Source: Siphonodentalium dalli
Lineage: Eukaryota; Mollusca; Scaphopoda; Gadilida; Siphonodentaliidae
Length of the DNA: 64,000 bases
Assembly (NCBI GenBank): GCA_032622095.1
Contig: CP136065.1
Location: 206,188,151 to 206,252,150 of the forward strand
Direction of reading: 5' to 3'
The translations under genes were made by a program, and so were the position numbers. The notes beneath the pieces were generated by a model. That model was not told where the DNA came from. It made no database searches and was given only the letters and a program-made list of their open reading frames with translations. Shown piece by piece: positions 12,775 through 23,305 of the stretch (its first letter is position 1; each line of letters starts with the position of its first letter).

Positions 12775-13714
12775 AAATGATCCCTAAAAGTATGATCTTA
12801 AACATTTCATCGTCTCTGAATCCCTATATATGCTGCTGTGTTTATATAATTGTGGTGTCCTTCTAGCTGATAGATTTTTGACGAATGTTTTGATCATTTT
12901 GATGTTTATAGATTAGTTATATGTTGTCATAAATTACAGAAACATCGGACAACTTAAGCCACTAAACAAAGTCCTGATTTCCTGACTTTTAATGTATAAA
13001 ATGTGTATTTTATACATAAATTGTGATTATTTTATATTAAGGTGCGTAACTCTATTAACTATGCTCTGTAGCACCTTGCTCATTATATAGAGTTATTTCC
13101 ACTGGATAGCATTAATTCGAAGAACCAACAAACCAAAATAATTATAAGTTTTGTAAATGGGTACTTTTTGTTCTACCAGGTTCTACGACTATTTTTGTTA
13201 GGGACCTGTGGGTATTACGTTATGATCACTCATGGCATTACATATTCCTGTTGTATGATATATAATAGCATTCGTGAAAGAAAAGGCTGGAAACACTCCA
13301 CAACGCATGCAGGTATACCCAGGGACGCACGGTTTGTCTTTCTTCGACGGACACATATGAAGCGAGTCATAATCGTCAGCCATTAAACGGACATGGCTCA
13401 TTTGAACCTCCAACATAATTTGGAAGTCAATAAATACAAAAATGTTGGCGAAATCTGATTAAGTTTTCTACCAATCTACAGCCTTTATATACTTTGCATG
13501 CACGAAAAAAAACTTGCTAAATTAATCACTTTTTACAACTGTTTTCAATTTGTTTTTCAGATATGTCAGACGCTCTTTATCTTTACCATATTAGGAATTG
13601 ATTAATTAGGAACGCTCTTTATTATTCCATGCTGAAGAAAAGTCGATCGCCATTCGATTTTTCAAAAGACGACGGCTTTCTATAAAGTTAATCCCTATAA
13701 AAAGTAGGCCTAGG

Positions 13715-13839
13715 TGTATATTTACCGTAGTTATCGACCTGTATATTTACCGTAGTTATCGACCTGTATATTTACCGTAGTTATCGACCTGTATATTTAC
13801 CGTAGTTATCGACCTGTATATTTACCGTAGTTATCGACC
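13715..13839 (+). repeat. 25-bp minisatellite, five units
   Basis: The unit TGTATATTTACCGTAGTTAT plus CGACC is repeated five times head to tail. The same locus in copy 1 (1038-1117) has two units in a longer spacing, and copy 3 (about 18908-18935) has one degenerate unit. Repeat number therefore changed after the segmental duplication. Confidence 0.9.
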
Positions 13840-14856
13840 TGTATATGTTTATCAACAAATGCGAGCAGAATTTAAGATGGTCTACCCCATCCGGACCATA
13901 ATAACAAAAACATTTTGTTTTTTAATTAAAAAAAAACAAAAAACCCCGATTTTAAAAATATAAATGCCCTTTACTGTAAATAAAACACAGACAAAACTGA
14001 AGATTGGGTATATTATTTGTCTATAAAGGCGTCATTAAATCGTGAAAGTGGTATATTCCTGCAAAATATCTTAATCAACATAGCATTTTCCCTAATATGA
14101 TAGGATAGGATAGGATAATTGTATTTACATGAAAAGTACAAATACCATAGATACAACAGAATAGATACACGTAGATTGTCTCTTTGGTGGAGAGTGCTAA
14201 CAAGATAGAGTCACCCGTAAACCTATTATAAATGGTTGTGTGTACGTTATTATACCAGATGAAAATAAAATATATATAAGCGTTTACTGTAGCTTCGATT
14301 CATATTTATTAATTTATATCCCGGAAACTATTTATAACTTGTTATGAAGAGATATACCAGCTTTAAGACACGCCAAATCGCATGCAACTGTGCTTTAATT
14401 TAAACCCATGGAATTTGATTGGGCCACAATCCGGGATCAATACATCAATAAGTATACAAGTATACAAAATATATGGGGACTACACAGCATGCCATCGGAG
14501 GGCCCGCTTAAAGTTATGTTGAGTATTCCGATGGGGTATCCACCCAGCCTGTTCATAGCACTATTTTAGCAATCGGTTCTATACAAGCCAATTATGATAA
14601 TTTGTTCCCACTGCGACCCGTGCCAATCGGAATAACGGGTATTTAGAATCATATAAGTCCAATATGAACCAATTTGAATATTTACATTCAACATGAACCT
14701 ATTTTCACGCGGATATGTTGACCCTGAACGGAGTAGCAAACAATCGTATCCAAATTAGTTATTTCCATAAATTTTACATTAAAATACAGCTTGATTGTTA
14801 TATAATACAGCTTTAATTAGCACAGTGTGAAAATGAAGAGCCAAGAAGATAACGTC

Positions 14857-15084
14857 TCAGAAGAATTTTGTTTGTGTTTTGGTTCTGTTTGGATATTTCC
14901 CTGCTATTTCCAAAGAAATTTCTTTCCATGCATCATTTTTCCGGCGCTGGTGAATGGTGCCGGTTTCTTTGTTCTTTAATATTTTGATTCTCCTCTCCAC
15001 AATGCCCAAAACAGTTTTATGCTCGTCGGCACATATAGGGCCCAAAAAGGTTTTTTTCCGACCCAGAGGGACCCACCACCCCAT
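14857..15084 (-). pseudogene. Myb/SANT-like DNA-binding domain remnant
   Basis: The 75-residue frame contains HKTVLGIVERRIKILKNKE, then RRKNDAWKEISLEIAGKYP and RTKTQ. This follows the pattern of the Myb/SANT-like domain (Pfam Myb_DNA-bind_5 type: helix with LLELVEKYK, a short linker, then K-N-x-AW-xx-I, then a third helix starting R-T). Such domains occur in the DNA-binding partner protein of PIF/Harbinger transposons and in genes derived from them. The frame ends in the third helix with a TGA, so the domain is truncated and the rest is missing. The upstream part (GWWVPLGRKK) looks non-native. It probably marks a dead transposon; assignment is from pattern memory, not a search. Confidence 0.5.
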
Positions 15085-15261
15085 TTGTGCAAATTTGTTC
15101 CTCCAAATGTTAGGGACCCACCCCCTTTCTCATGTTTTTATCAAAATTTCAGAGTTTTTTAGCCGTTCTTCAATAACTGTGTTAACTGCCTTTCAATCCA
15201 TTCCACTATCCTTTTTTTGTGGTGCAATGTGTGTAAAATTAAGACTCAAGCAATAACATCC

Positions 15262-15760
15262 TTAAAGGTACGGTTGGCCTTGGCGGTGGGTATCCTGTGA
15301 AAATATTTCCACCCGTCAAAAACCGCCACAAACAGAAAGAACAAAATGTAGACAGACTTTGTCCGTATACAAATAAGAAATATCGCATAAACAGTATGTT
15401 ATTGTCATATATTTGACCATTGTTATGTAAACAAAAGCATAAAAAGTTACTTTTCTGGTGTTTGTTTATATTATGATGGTAAACATAAAGAGCGTTCTTT
15501 GTTGGTGAATTCCTGATATGGAACGAATAAAGAGCGTTTATGCAATTTGTGTGTGATTAGCCAGCAGCATTGTGCTGTCTTCTGTAACACAATCAGGCTC
15601 TTGTTTAGGTAAAATATAGTAAATCTTTATGATAACATGCTGTTTACGCGATGGTCATGGTATATATGAACGAAACTGTATGCGTTTTAATGTTTTTCTG
15701 TGTACGGTGATTGGAACAAATATGAATATTTTCGACAACTAAGGCCTCACGTGCCTTTAA
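15262..15760. mobile_element. TTAA-flanked MITE with AAGGTACGG/GGCCTT ends, copy 1
   Basis: TTAA at both extremes, with termini TTAAAGGTACGGTTGGCCTT and, read in reverse from the right end, TTAAAGGCACGTGAGGCCTT. It is 499 bp and closely matches 22804-23305. It contains two inward AAAGAGCGT words (about 15488 and 15526). A TTAA target suggests a piggyBac- or Kolobok-type mobiliser. Confidence 0.85.
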
Positions 15761-17404
15761 TCGGTAAAGCACAGGTCAGAAAAACGAAAAATAAACTGTA
15801 TTTCCAGGTGTTTCCTGGTGTTTCCAGTATCTAACAACAATAATAAAGCATTGTGTAGGTACAATGTATGTCACAAATTGCCCTAGACCGCATTATAGCC
15901 TTAATATATCGAGCTTGTTTAGTCTGACAGAGAACACTGGCCAGTGTAAATAGTGGTAAACAGGTCAGGGGTTCTACAATTATTTGTATATATATATATA
16001 GTTGACGTCTCGAGCCGTCCGTGCGTCCGTCCGTACAAATATTTTGCATCATAACTCAAGAGTCGGTTGTCATATTTTGATGCTCTATGACATGTGACGG
16101 ACCAGAAATGGGGAACGAATATGCATAATATCACGGATTGTGAGTACCAATGCCTACCAGAGTTATCCATTGGCCCTGTTTATGAAATTCAATCCGTACA
16201 AAGTTTTTGCCATATAAGAGTTGTCGAATTTTGAAGTGGTTTGGTATGGTGATAGACCTGAATGATACGGGAAGGATGTATGCAGATATTACTGCATATC
16301 ACAGGTTTATCCTGTCGATGCATACCAGAGCTACCAACTTGGTTCCACCCGTAAACACATTTTGCATTATTATAATTCAACCATGTGTATGTATATTTGT
16401 GCACTAGAGTCTGCAGTATAGTCTCAGTCAGATTTTATTCTTGATTTTAGTTTGAACTTTGAAGACATTGAAGAATGTCATTTCTCAAAGCATCTGAATG
16501 CATCACATTATTTCAGTTCATCTATTTGTAAGCGATAACAGTATACAATTAGTATTGTAGTTTAGTCTTGTTGAGCAGTATTTAAGCTTCAAGATGAAGT
16601 TCGTAAATTCAAGGAGAATAGCGTCACCTTCAGTTGGGATTGTCTGAACAATAAACAGTAACGGTCATTCATCATAACCAATTCAGTTTTATTTGGATAA
16701 GTGCTGCAAATTAACATTACTTGCAATCATTCAAGATGAGAAATAACCAGAAGGAATGAATTTGATTGCATGCCAGAACAAGATAGTATTTCAGACATTA
16801 GAACTTTATGAGATACCCTTTTCATTTCATGTTATGCAACAATCGGGTCAATGATATCTAGTCATCATTGAGTATTCACCATGTAGTATTTGTGATACAG
16901 TTTTTTTTATTTTATTACTTTTATTCGGGACGGGATCCTGTGAAATCCAGAATGTTGCTAAATCTGAGGCTAAATAGTCACTATAGCTGTCTATATAGCC
17001 ATATGCCAACAAACATGATACTAATATGCTTACAAACAACATTACATAGTCAGTACTTGTAAATTGTTTGAAAAAAACCCATTTTGGAAAAAAAATTACA
17101 AGCACGATTGTTTCGGCCTCTGGACCACCCACCCACCCCGGCCCTATATACGGATTTTATTTTGCCCCACGTCCTTTTCCTCGGTTGCTCATTGTTGAAA
17201 TGTGTACAAACGTGTACTGTTACACGCAGCATGTTTATGTGACCGGTGTTCAATCTATGATTGACGCCAATCACCTTGATTGGATAATCCTATATGGCGC
17301 GGCGATGTCTTCCCATCGATGTCCAACGATAGCTTCGCATTGAGCGTCGCCTCGTAAAACTACCTGGACTATATTATAAACCCAGCCGGTGAATAGCACC
17401 CCAG
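15761..17404. other. Gene-free stretch with weak tandem structure
   Basis: No gene is supported. Around 15980-16400 two loosely similar blocks follow each other, each with CCGT..ACAAA and a TACCAGAGYTA-like word. 17080-17400 is more GC-rich than its surroundings but has no frame that I can support. Confidence 0.4.
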
Positions 17405-17512
17405 GAGTCCATTTAGTATTGTAAAGCGCAAGATCTCGCTGAAGAATTATTCAAATTATAGGAAAGTAGGGCCTACCAACAACGGAAGCAACATTTGTGT
17501 CATATGGGTACA
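17405..17512 (+). CDS. Candidate penultimate exon of the triplicated gene, copy 3
   Basis: The segment starts after CCCCAG and ends before GTAAGTAA, a good donor. In the frame starting at 17406 it is open throughout: SPFSIVKRKISLKNY, then SNYRKVGPTNNGSN and ICVIWV, leaving two bases (CA). Joined to 17761 these complete a Gln codon and continue in the frame of the next exon without a stop. The phase match, the donor and the start of copy 2/copy 3 similarity at the acceptor are the support. There is no known domain and no transcript evidence. Confidence 0.3.
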
Positions 17513-17760
17513 GTAAGTAATTTCTGAGTATATCACGGTGAGATATTTGTCTACAACACTTGACTCTGGTCCTGCTTCTTAATTTGGTCAAGCTGCGGTT
17601 CATACTGTCTTGATACATTAATCTCCTGGGTGTCGTTACCATAGCATACTTTATAAAACGTGTAAAACGTGAAAACACGAAAACGTGTTATATGAAGGTA
17701 ATCTACAATTAACTCCATAGGTTTCTTTAAACAGGGCCAATTATATGTTTTTTTTAAAAG

Positions 17761-17953
17761 AACCACTCAGAATGCGAACCCTTCCTCCTTTAAGTCAAAA
17801 GACAAAAAGGAACGGTCATCAATGACTCAAGATCAACCGACCGAGGTCGAGAGATCCGAGTCCGCTTCGCGCTCAGAAGGGCACGCTACGACTCGTCATC
17901 GTGGTTTACGATCCAGTCAGTATTACCTGACGTATCGTCGATACATACTATAG
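17761..17953 (+). CDS. Candidate terminal exon, copy 3
   Basis: Preceded by a T-rich tract and AAAAG, a plausible acceptor. The frame (TTQNANPSSFKSKDKKERSS onward) is nearly identical to copy 2 and ends RRYIL with TAG at 17951-17953. This is the most intact copy because the exon before it is also open and in phase. The product tail is basic and Ser/Tyr-rich, and its function is unknown. Confidence 0.4.
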
Positions 17954-19534
17954 AAATGATCCCTAAAAGTATGATCTTAAACATTTCACCGTCTCTGAAT
18001 CCCTATGTATGTGGTTGTGTTTATATAATTGTGGTGTCCTTCTAGCTGCTAGATGTTTGACGAATGTTTTGATCATTTTAATGTCTATAGACGATCTGTT
18101 ATATGTTGTCCTAAATTACAGAAACATCGCACAACTTAATCCACTAAACTAAATCCTGATTTCCTGACTTTTAATGAATCAAATATGTATTTTATACATA
18201 AATTATGACTATTTTAGAATTAGGGCGCGTAACTCTATTAACTAAACTCTGTGTCACCCTGTTATATAGAGTTATTTCCACTGGATAGCATTAATTCGCA
18301 GGACCGACATACCAACATAATTATAAGTTTTGTAAATGGGTACTTTTAATTGGTTCTATCAGGTTTCACAACTATTTTTGTTAGAGACCCGTGGGTATTA
18401 CGTTATGGTTAGTCATTATATTACATATTTCTGTTGTACCACTGACATATATAGCATTCGTTAAAGAAAAAGCTGGAAACACTCCACAACGCATGCATGT
18501 ATATCCAGGGTCGTGCACATGGTTTGTCATTCTTCGACGGACACATGAAGTGAGTCATAATCTCCAGCCATTAAACTGACATGGCTCATTTGAACCTCTA
18601 TGGCTCCAACTTAATTTGGAAGTCAATAAATACACAAAAAGGTTGGCGACATCCGATTAAGTTTGCTACCAATCTACAGCCTTTATATACTTTGCATGCA
18701 CGAACAACCTTGCTAAGTTAATCACTTTTTACAACTGTTGTCAATTTGTTTCACACATGTGTCAGACGCTCTTTATCTTTACCATATCAGGAAGGGATTA
18801 ACTAGGAACGCTCTTTATTACTCCATGCTGAAGAAAAGTCGATCGCCATTCGATATTTCAAACGACGACGTCTTTCTTTAGAGTTAGTCGGTATAAAAGT
18901 AGGCTTAGGCCTATAGTTATCCACCTATATTTGTTTATCAGCAAATGCGAGCATAATTTGAAGATGGTCTACTTCTTCCGGATACAATAACAACAACAAA
19001 ATAAAATAAAAATAAAGAATAAAAACACTTAATTTTAAAAATATAAATGCCCTTTGCTATAAATAAAACACAGACAAAACTGAAGATTTGGGTATATTAT
19101 TTATCCATAAAGGCGTCATTAAATCGTGAAAGTGGTATATTCCTGTAAAATACCTGAATCAAAATAGCATTTTCCTTGATAGGATAGGATAATTGTATTT
19201 ACAATATGCACTAGAAAAGTACAAATACCGTAGATACAATAGAATAGATACATATGTGTAGATTGTCTCTTTGGTGGAGAGTGCTAACAACATAGTGTCT
19301 CCCTCTTGCTACCATCCGCATGCGCCTGAATTTCCAATTCTATACCAGATAAAAAATATATATAACCGTGTCCTGTAGCTTCGATTCATATTTATTAATT
19401 TATATCCCGGAAACTATTTTAAACTTGTTAGGAAGAGATATACCAGCTTTAAGACACGCCAAATCGCATGCAACTGTGCTTTAATTTAAACCCATGGCAT
19501 TTGATTGGGCCACAATCCGGGATCAACACATCAA

Positions 19535-20418
19535 TAGAGGATCTACAACGAGTCCCCAGTTTATAGCGGAATTTACAAAACGAGTCCAGTAAATTAGGTC
19601 TGGACCGAGCCTTTGGCGAGGTCCAGACCTAATTTACTGGACGAGTTTTGTAATTTCCGTTATAAACTGGGGACGAGTTGTAGATTCTATTTATTACATG
19701 ATCCAAAACATCGACAAAACAAACTTAAATCGACAAATGTGACGCGAAATTAACGTCGGCTTCTATAAGGCATGCGATGACGTTTCACGTAACTATTCGT
19801 TGTTTGCCCGCGTAACGAAATAGTCCCAGATAAATACAGACTTTTTAACGCATTTAATGGCGTATATTTAATGACATAACTTTTCAAACTCTTCACTCGT
19901 AATAGTTTGTTGGAAAAATATTGGAAGCCATATTATTTTGAGACGTAGCGTACGGAATGTTAACAGGGCGACAAACCGGAAGTCAAAGGTCACCTGGCAC
20001 TATTTCCTGTTATTAAACGAACGTTTAATATCACAATTTATCACATAATTTGGCCATAAAAGCAGTTTCATAATTATCGGTAATAGACACGTTTAATATC
20101 AGCGCGTGCGATGACGTCACGGCGTTCTTCAAATAACTTGCGATCGCTGTAGTTTATGATTGTTGTTTTCGATGAATATTTCGCGTTGCTTCGGGTTTAT
20201 TTGATCATGTGATAAAAGGTATCCCACACTCGTCCTATTTTATACGTAATTTATCAACCTCGTCCTCTAAATTCTATTTGAGCCTCGGTAAACCTCGGCT
20301 CAAATCGAATTTAGTGAACTCGGTTGATAAATTCCGTATAAAATAGAAACTCATGTGAGATCCTCTATTTATAGAATGGGTTTATTGAATGGAATAAGGG
20401 TAGGATCATGTAATAAAT
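19535..20418. mobile_element. Composite hairpin element in copy 3
   Basis: The outer ends are TAGAGGATCT (19535) and AGATCCTCTA (ending 20367). Just inside the left end is a 143-bp near-perfect hairpin (19542-19684, arms starting TCTACAACGAGTCCCC). Near the right end is a second hairpin (about 20230-20350, built on TTTTATACGTAATTTATCAA). The sequence TTTATTACATGATCC occurs inside the left end (about 19690) and, inverted, at 20396-20412, so the boundary with copy 3 lies just beyond the second TIR. No coding capacity and no clear target duplication. Confidence 0.65.
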
Positions 20419-20900
20419 AAGTATACAAAATATATGGGGACTACACAGCATGCCATCGGAGGGCCCGCTTTTTTGCAACATGTGACAGTAATGAGCAAGA
20501 TTTTACCATCTGAAATCATGACTGTCTGCGTGAAAATAAATAAATTATTTTTCAAATGCATATTTTTATTTTGGCAGCCGTTTGGAAAACTATAGTAAAA
20601 ATCACAATAAAACTACATGGGGCGCCTCCTTAATTGGTGCTGAACATTATGAAAGGGTTTAAACGATCATAATTGTCGAATAACTGTTGAATACACCTAG
20701 AAGTAGCGAAGCGATCCATGCATGTATACTTTAATAAGAGAATAGGGTACACATTGTTTATTGCACAAATAGCTTCTAACTATGGTGACAACTTGACAGC
20801 TACTTATCTCAGACGTTTTGAGAGAAAAATAGTTGCAATCTTTTTGTTTACCCCAGCTTAAACGGACTCAAAATTAAGTTTACTTAGTTTGAAAGGATGG

Positions 20901-21202
20901 TTAAAGTGGTACTGTACGCCATTTTCAATAAATTCCAGGTGATAACAACGATCTAATATCGATAATATATAGAAAACTAAGTAATTTGAGTCGAAGATGT
21001 ATTCTGTAAACGTTCGAGTTAATATGTCATCTTAAAATCAAAGATAATAATTTGATATAAATATAGTTTATGGCTGGAGCCATAAATTCAATTACGAATT
21101 TCCGTGTACAAGACGTAATCAAAACATTCACGGATAGTGGATATTCTACGACTCGGAGACTATAGAAACCAACAACAACACTTGAGTACAATATCCCTTT
21201 AA
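20901..21202. mobile_element. TTAA-flanked MITE, TTAAAG..GTACTGTA ends, short form
   Basis: It begins TTAAAGTGGTACTGTACGCC and ends GTACAATATCCCTTTAA, an imperfect inverted repeat with TTAA at each end. It matches 60333-60907 along both halves but lacks an internal 280-bp section present there. It is either a deletion derivative or the ancestral short form. Confidence 0.8.
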
Positions 21203-21289
21203 GATACACGTAGGTCGATAAATATACGAAATATGGATTTATACCGGTCTTATTTATACTCAGAAACACATTGCCAAAGCCATATTAAT

Positions 21290-22190
21290 TTTACAGATAT
21301 TTAAACGGACATTGCTCATTCGAGCTTCCAAATTATGTCTTGAACAATACACGAAATATTGATATACCGGCTTTATATGCTCTGCTGAAAATAATTGTCG
21401 TGGTCACAGAAATTTTCCAGCTGTTTCCATGTTTCTTACATAATTGAAACAAACGCTCTTTATTGCAACAATATCAGGAATAATGTAATACGGAACGCTC
21501 TTTTCTGCTCCATGCCGTACGCATATATGTTGTTTGTTTTTGGACACAAACACCGTGTTAAAAATTGTATTTTTTATGACTTCAATTCGTATTTCTGTGA
21601 CATATAATGCCCATAGAAATGTATTTATCGACCTATTTCAATACCGGGAAAAATTCAAAAGCGAATATTATTGGATGTATTTTGGAGCGCAAACCGCCAT
21701 GTGGCTTTAAAATGTTTTATGCAGAAGAGAGGTAAACGCTCTTTAATTGGCCATACCGATTTTTTTTCTCCAAGTTATGTGACTTCACTAATTCTTTCTG
21801 TGTCATATAAATTCCATATAAAAATATTAATTAACTTAATTTGATCCCCGGAATTAATAACCACACAGCGATTATAACACAAGCTTTTGGTGTTCTACAT
21901 TACCTAAACGCAACCAATGACCACATAACCGTTTCTTTTTTCGTTGATATTCCGGCGGTCAAAATATTTCGAGAAATACCTGTATATACTGATGACGCTC
22001 GGACTTTGTTTGCCACGAAGAAAAAATACCATCGTAAGAATTTCATCAACTGTTTTCAACATAATTGAAACGACGCTCTTTACTGTTACCATATCAGGAA
22101 GCAGGAATATACTAACAATTAAACCTCTTTATTGTTCCATGTGCATCGGAATCCGGGTTTAAAGGAGGATATGTCGAGAGATGAAGTGAA
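21290..22190. repeat. Divergent pieces of the segmental repeat family
   Basis: Fragments resemble parts of the 2-kb duplication: AAACGGACATTGCTCATTCG near 21302, ACGCTCTTTAT blocks near 21450, 21490, 21730 and 22073, and CCGCCATGTGGCTTTAA near 21690. Related pieces lie at 24790-24900 and, inverted, 26268-26350. This shows an older dispersed repeat from which the duplication is partly built. Confidence 0.55.
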
Positions 22191-22329
22191 CGGGTTTCTT
22201 CTTTCTTATATGACAACTATATCGACAACAGATATTTCGTATACCATGGATCAAAATCTGGCTATATAGCTTTGCGCCTATTTAAATTTATGCGATCGAC
22301 ACGGTTCATGAATAAAACAATCGGAAATT

Positions 22330-22740
22330 ATATATATACATATGTATGTGTATGTGTGTGTATATGTATGCGTATAATCCGTATATGTATATATATACAT
22401 ACATATGTATGTGTGTATACATATGTATGTGTATATGTAAATGCCATACAACTTTGGCAATTATTCAAACTCTGGAGTTATCTCGCTTGCACTTCAGATA
22501 ACCTTTTTAACATATAGTTTTACCTTTTTAAACACAATTTAACGTCCCGCTTCAGCTCGACTTGAATTATCCCATACTCCTCATTTCCTCATGCACCCAT
22601 GTCCCATATATGCTTTGGTGTAGTTAATCTCATATACATGCACATATAAACGTGCATATATAAACGTGCATATATAGGTACATGACCGTTACATATGTAT
22701 ACATATGTGTGTGCGGGTGTGTGAGGGTGAGTGTGTCAAC
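22330..22740. repeat. TATG/TGTA microsatellite tracts
   Basis: Alternating TATG, TGTG and TATA runs occupy 22330-22440 and 22630-22735. Open frames here are Tyr/Ile/Thr/Val/Cys repeats produced by the microsatellite, not genes. Confidence 0.9.
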
Positions 22741-22803
22741 CCAACTCTGTGAGGACATTCATATAGTAAAACAATGTCCTCACAATGTTAACAATTTTTT
22801 CCC

Positions 22804-23305
22804 TTAAAGATACGGTTGGCCTTGGCGGTGGGTATCCTGTGAAAATATTTCCACCAGTCAAAAACCGCCGCAAACAGAAAGAACATCAAAATATAGACAG
22901 ACTTTGTCCGTATACAAATAAGAAATATCACATAAACAGTATGTTATTGTCATATGTTTGACTATTGTTATGTAAACAAAGGCTTAAAAAGTTACTTTTC
23001 TGGTGTTTGTTTATATTATGATGGTAAACATAAAGAGCGTTCTTTGTTGGTCAATTCCTGATATGGAACTAATAAAGAGCGTTTATGCCATTTGTGTGTG
23101 ATTAGCCAGTAGCATGCTGCTGTCTTCTGTAACACAACCAGGCTCTTACTTAGGTAAAACATAGTAGGTATTTATGATAACATGCTGTTTACGCGATGGT
23201 CATGGTATATATGAACGAAACTGTATGCGTTTTAATGTTTTTCTGTTTACGGTGATTGGAACAAATATGAATATTTTCGACAACAAAGGCCTCACGTGCC
23301 TTTAA
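22804..23305. mobile_element. TTAA-flanked MITE with AAGATACGG/GGCCTT ends, copy 2
   Basis: 502 bp in the same orientation as 15262-15760 and very similar to it, including the two AAAGAGCGT words. TTAA lies at 22804-22807 and 23302-23305. Interior differences are mostly point changes, so both insertions are fairly recent. Confidence 0.85.

Larger units (their letters stand above)
12106..14812 (+). repeat. Segmental duplication copy 2
   Basis: Matches copy 1 (1-2337 plus 7809-7925) and copy 3 (17405-20470). Similarity to copy 3 begins at GAGTCC (12106 and 17405), just after an AG in each. Relative to copy 3 this copy has an extra block of about 120 bp after 12192. It preserves the empty site of giant element 1 and lacks the 345 bp seen in copy 1. 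It carries a five-unit minisatellite at 13715-13839. Confidence 0.85.
17405..20470 (+). repeat. Segmental duplication copy 3, interrupted at 19535
   Basis: Collinear with copies 1 and 2, more divergent over 18050-19300. A block of about 880 bp beginning at TAGAGGATCT (19535) interrupts it. Similarity resumes at about 20419 with AGTATACAAAATATATGGGG and ends near 20470. Confidence 0.85.

Noticed and set aside
13198-13416. Minus-strand frame MLEVQMSHVRLMADDYDSLH, present in more than one segmental copy
   Set aside because: Its repetition is explained by the duplication. The frame is interrupted or shifted in copy 3 and in older relatives near 21302 and 24796, so conservation is not coding-specific.
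13715-13839. Regular 25-bp repeats, considered as a CRISPR array
   Set aside because: The units are directly adjacent with no spacers, and the locus is in animal-type DNA inside a segmental duplication. It is a minisatellite.
22272-22517. Open frames of Tyr/Ile/Cys/Val repeats on both strands
   Set aside because: They are products of the TATG/TGTA microsatellite.
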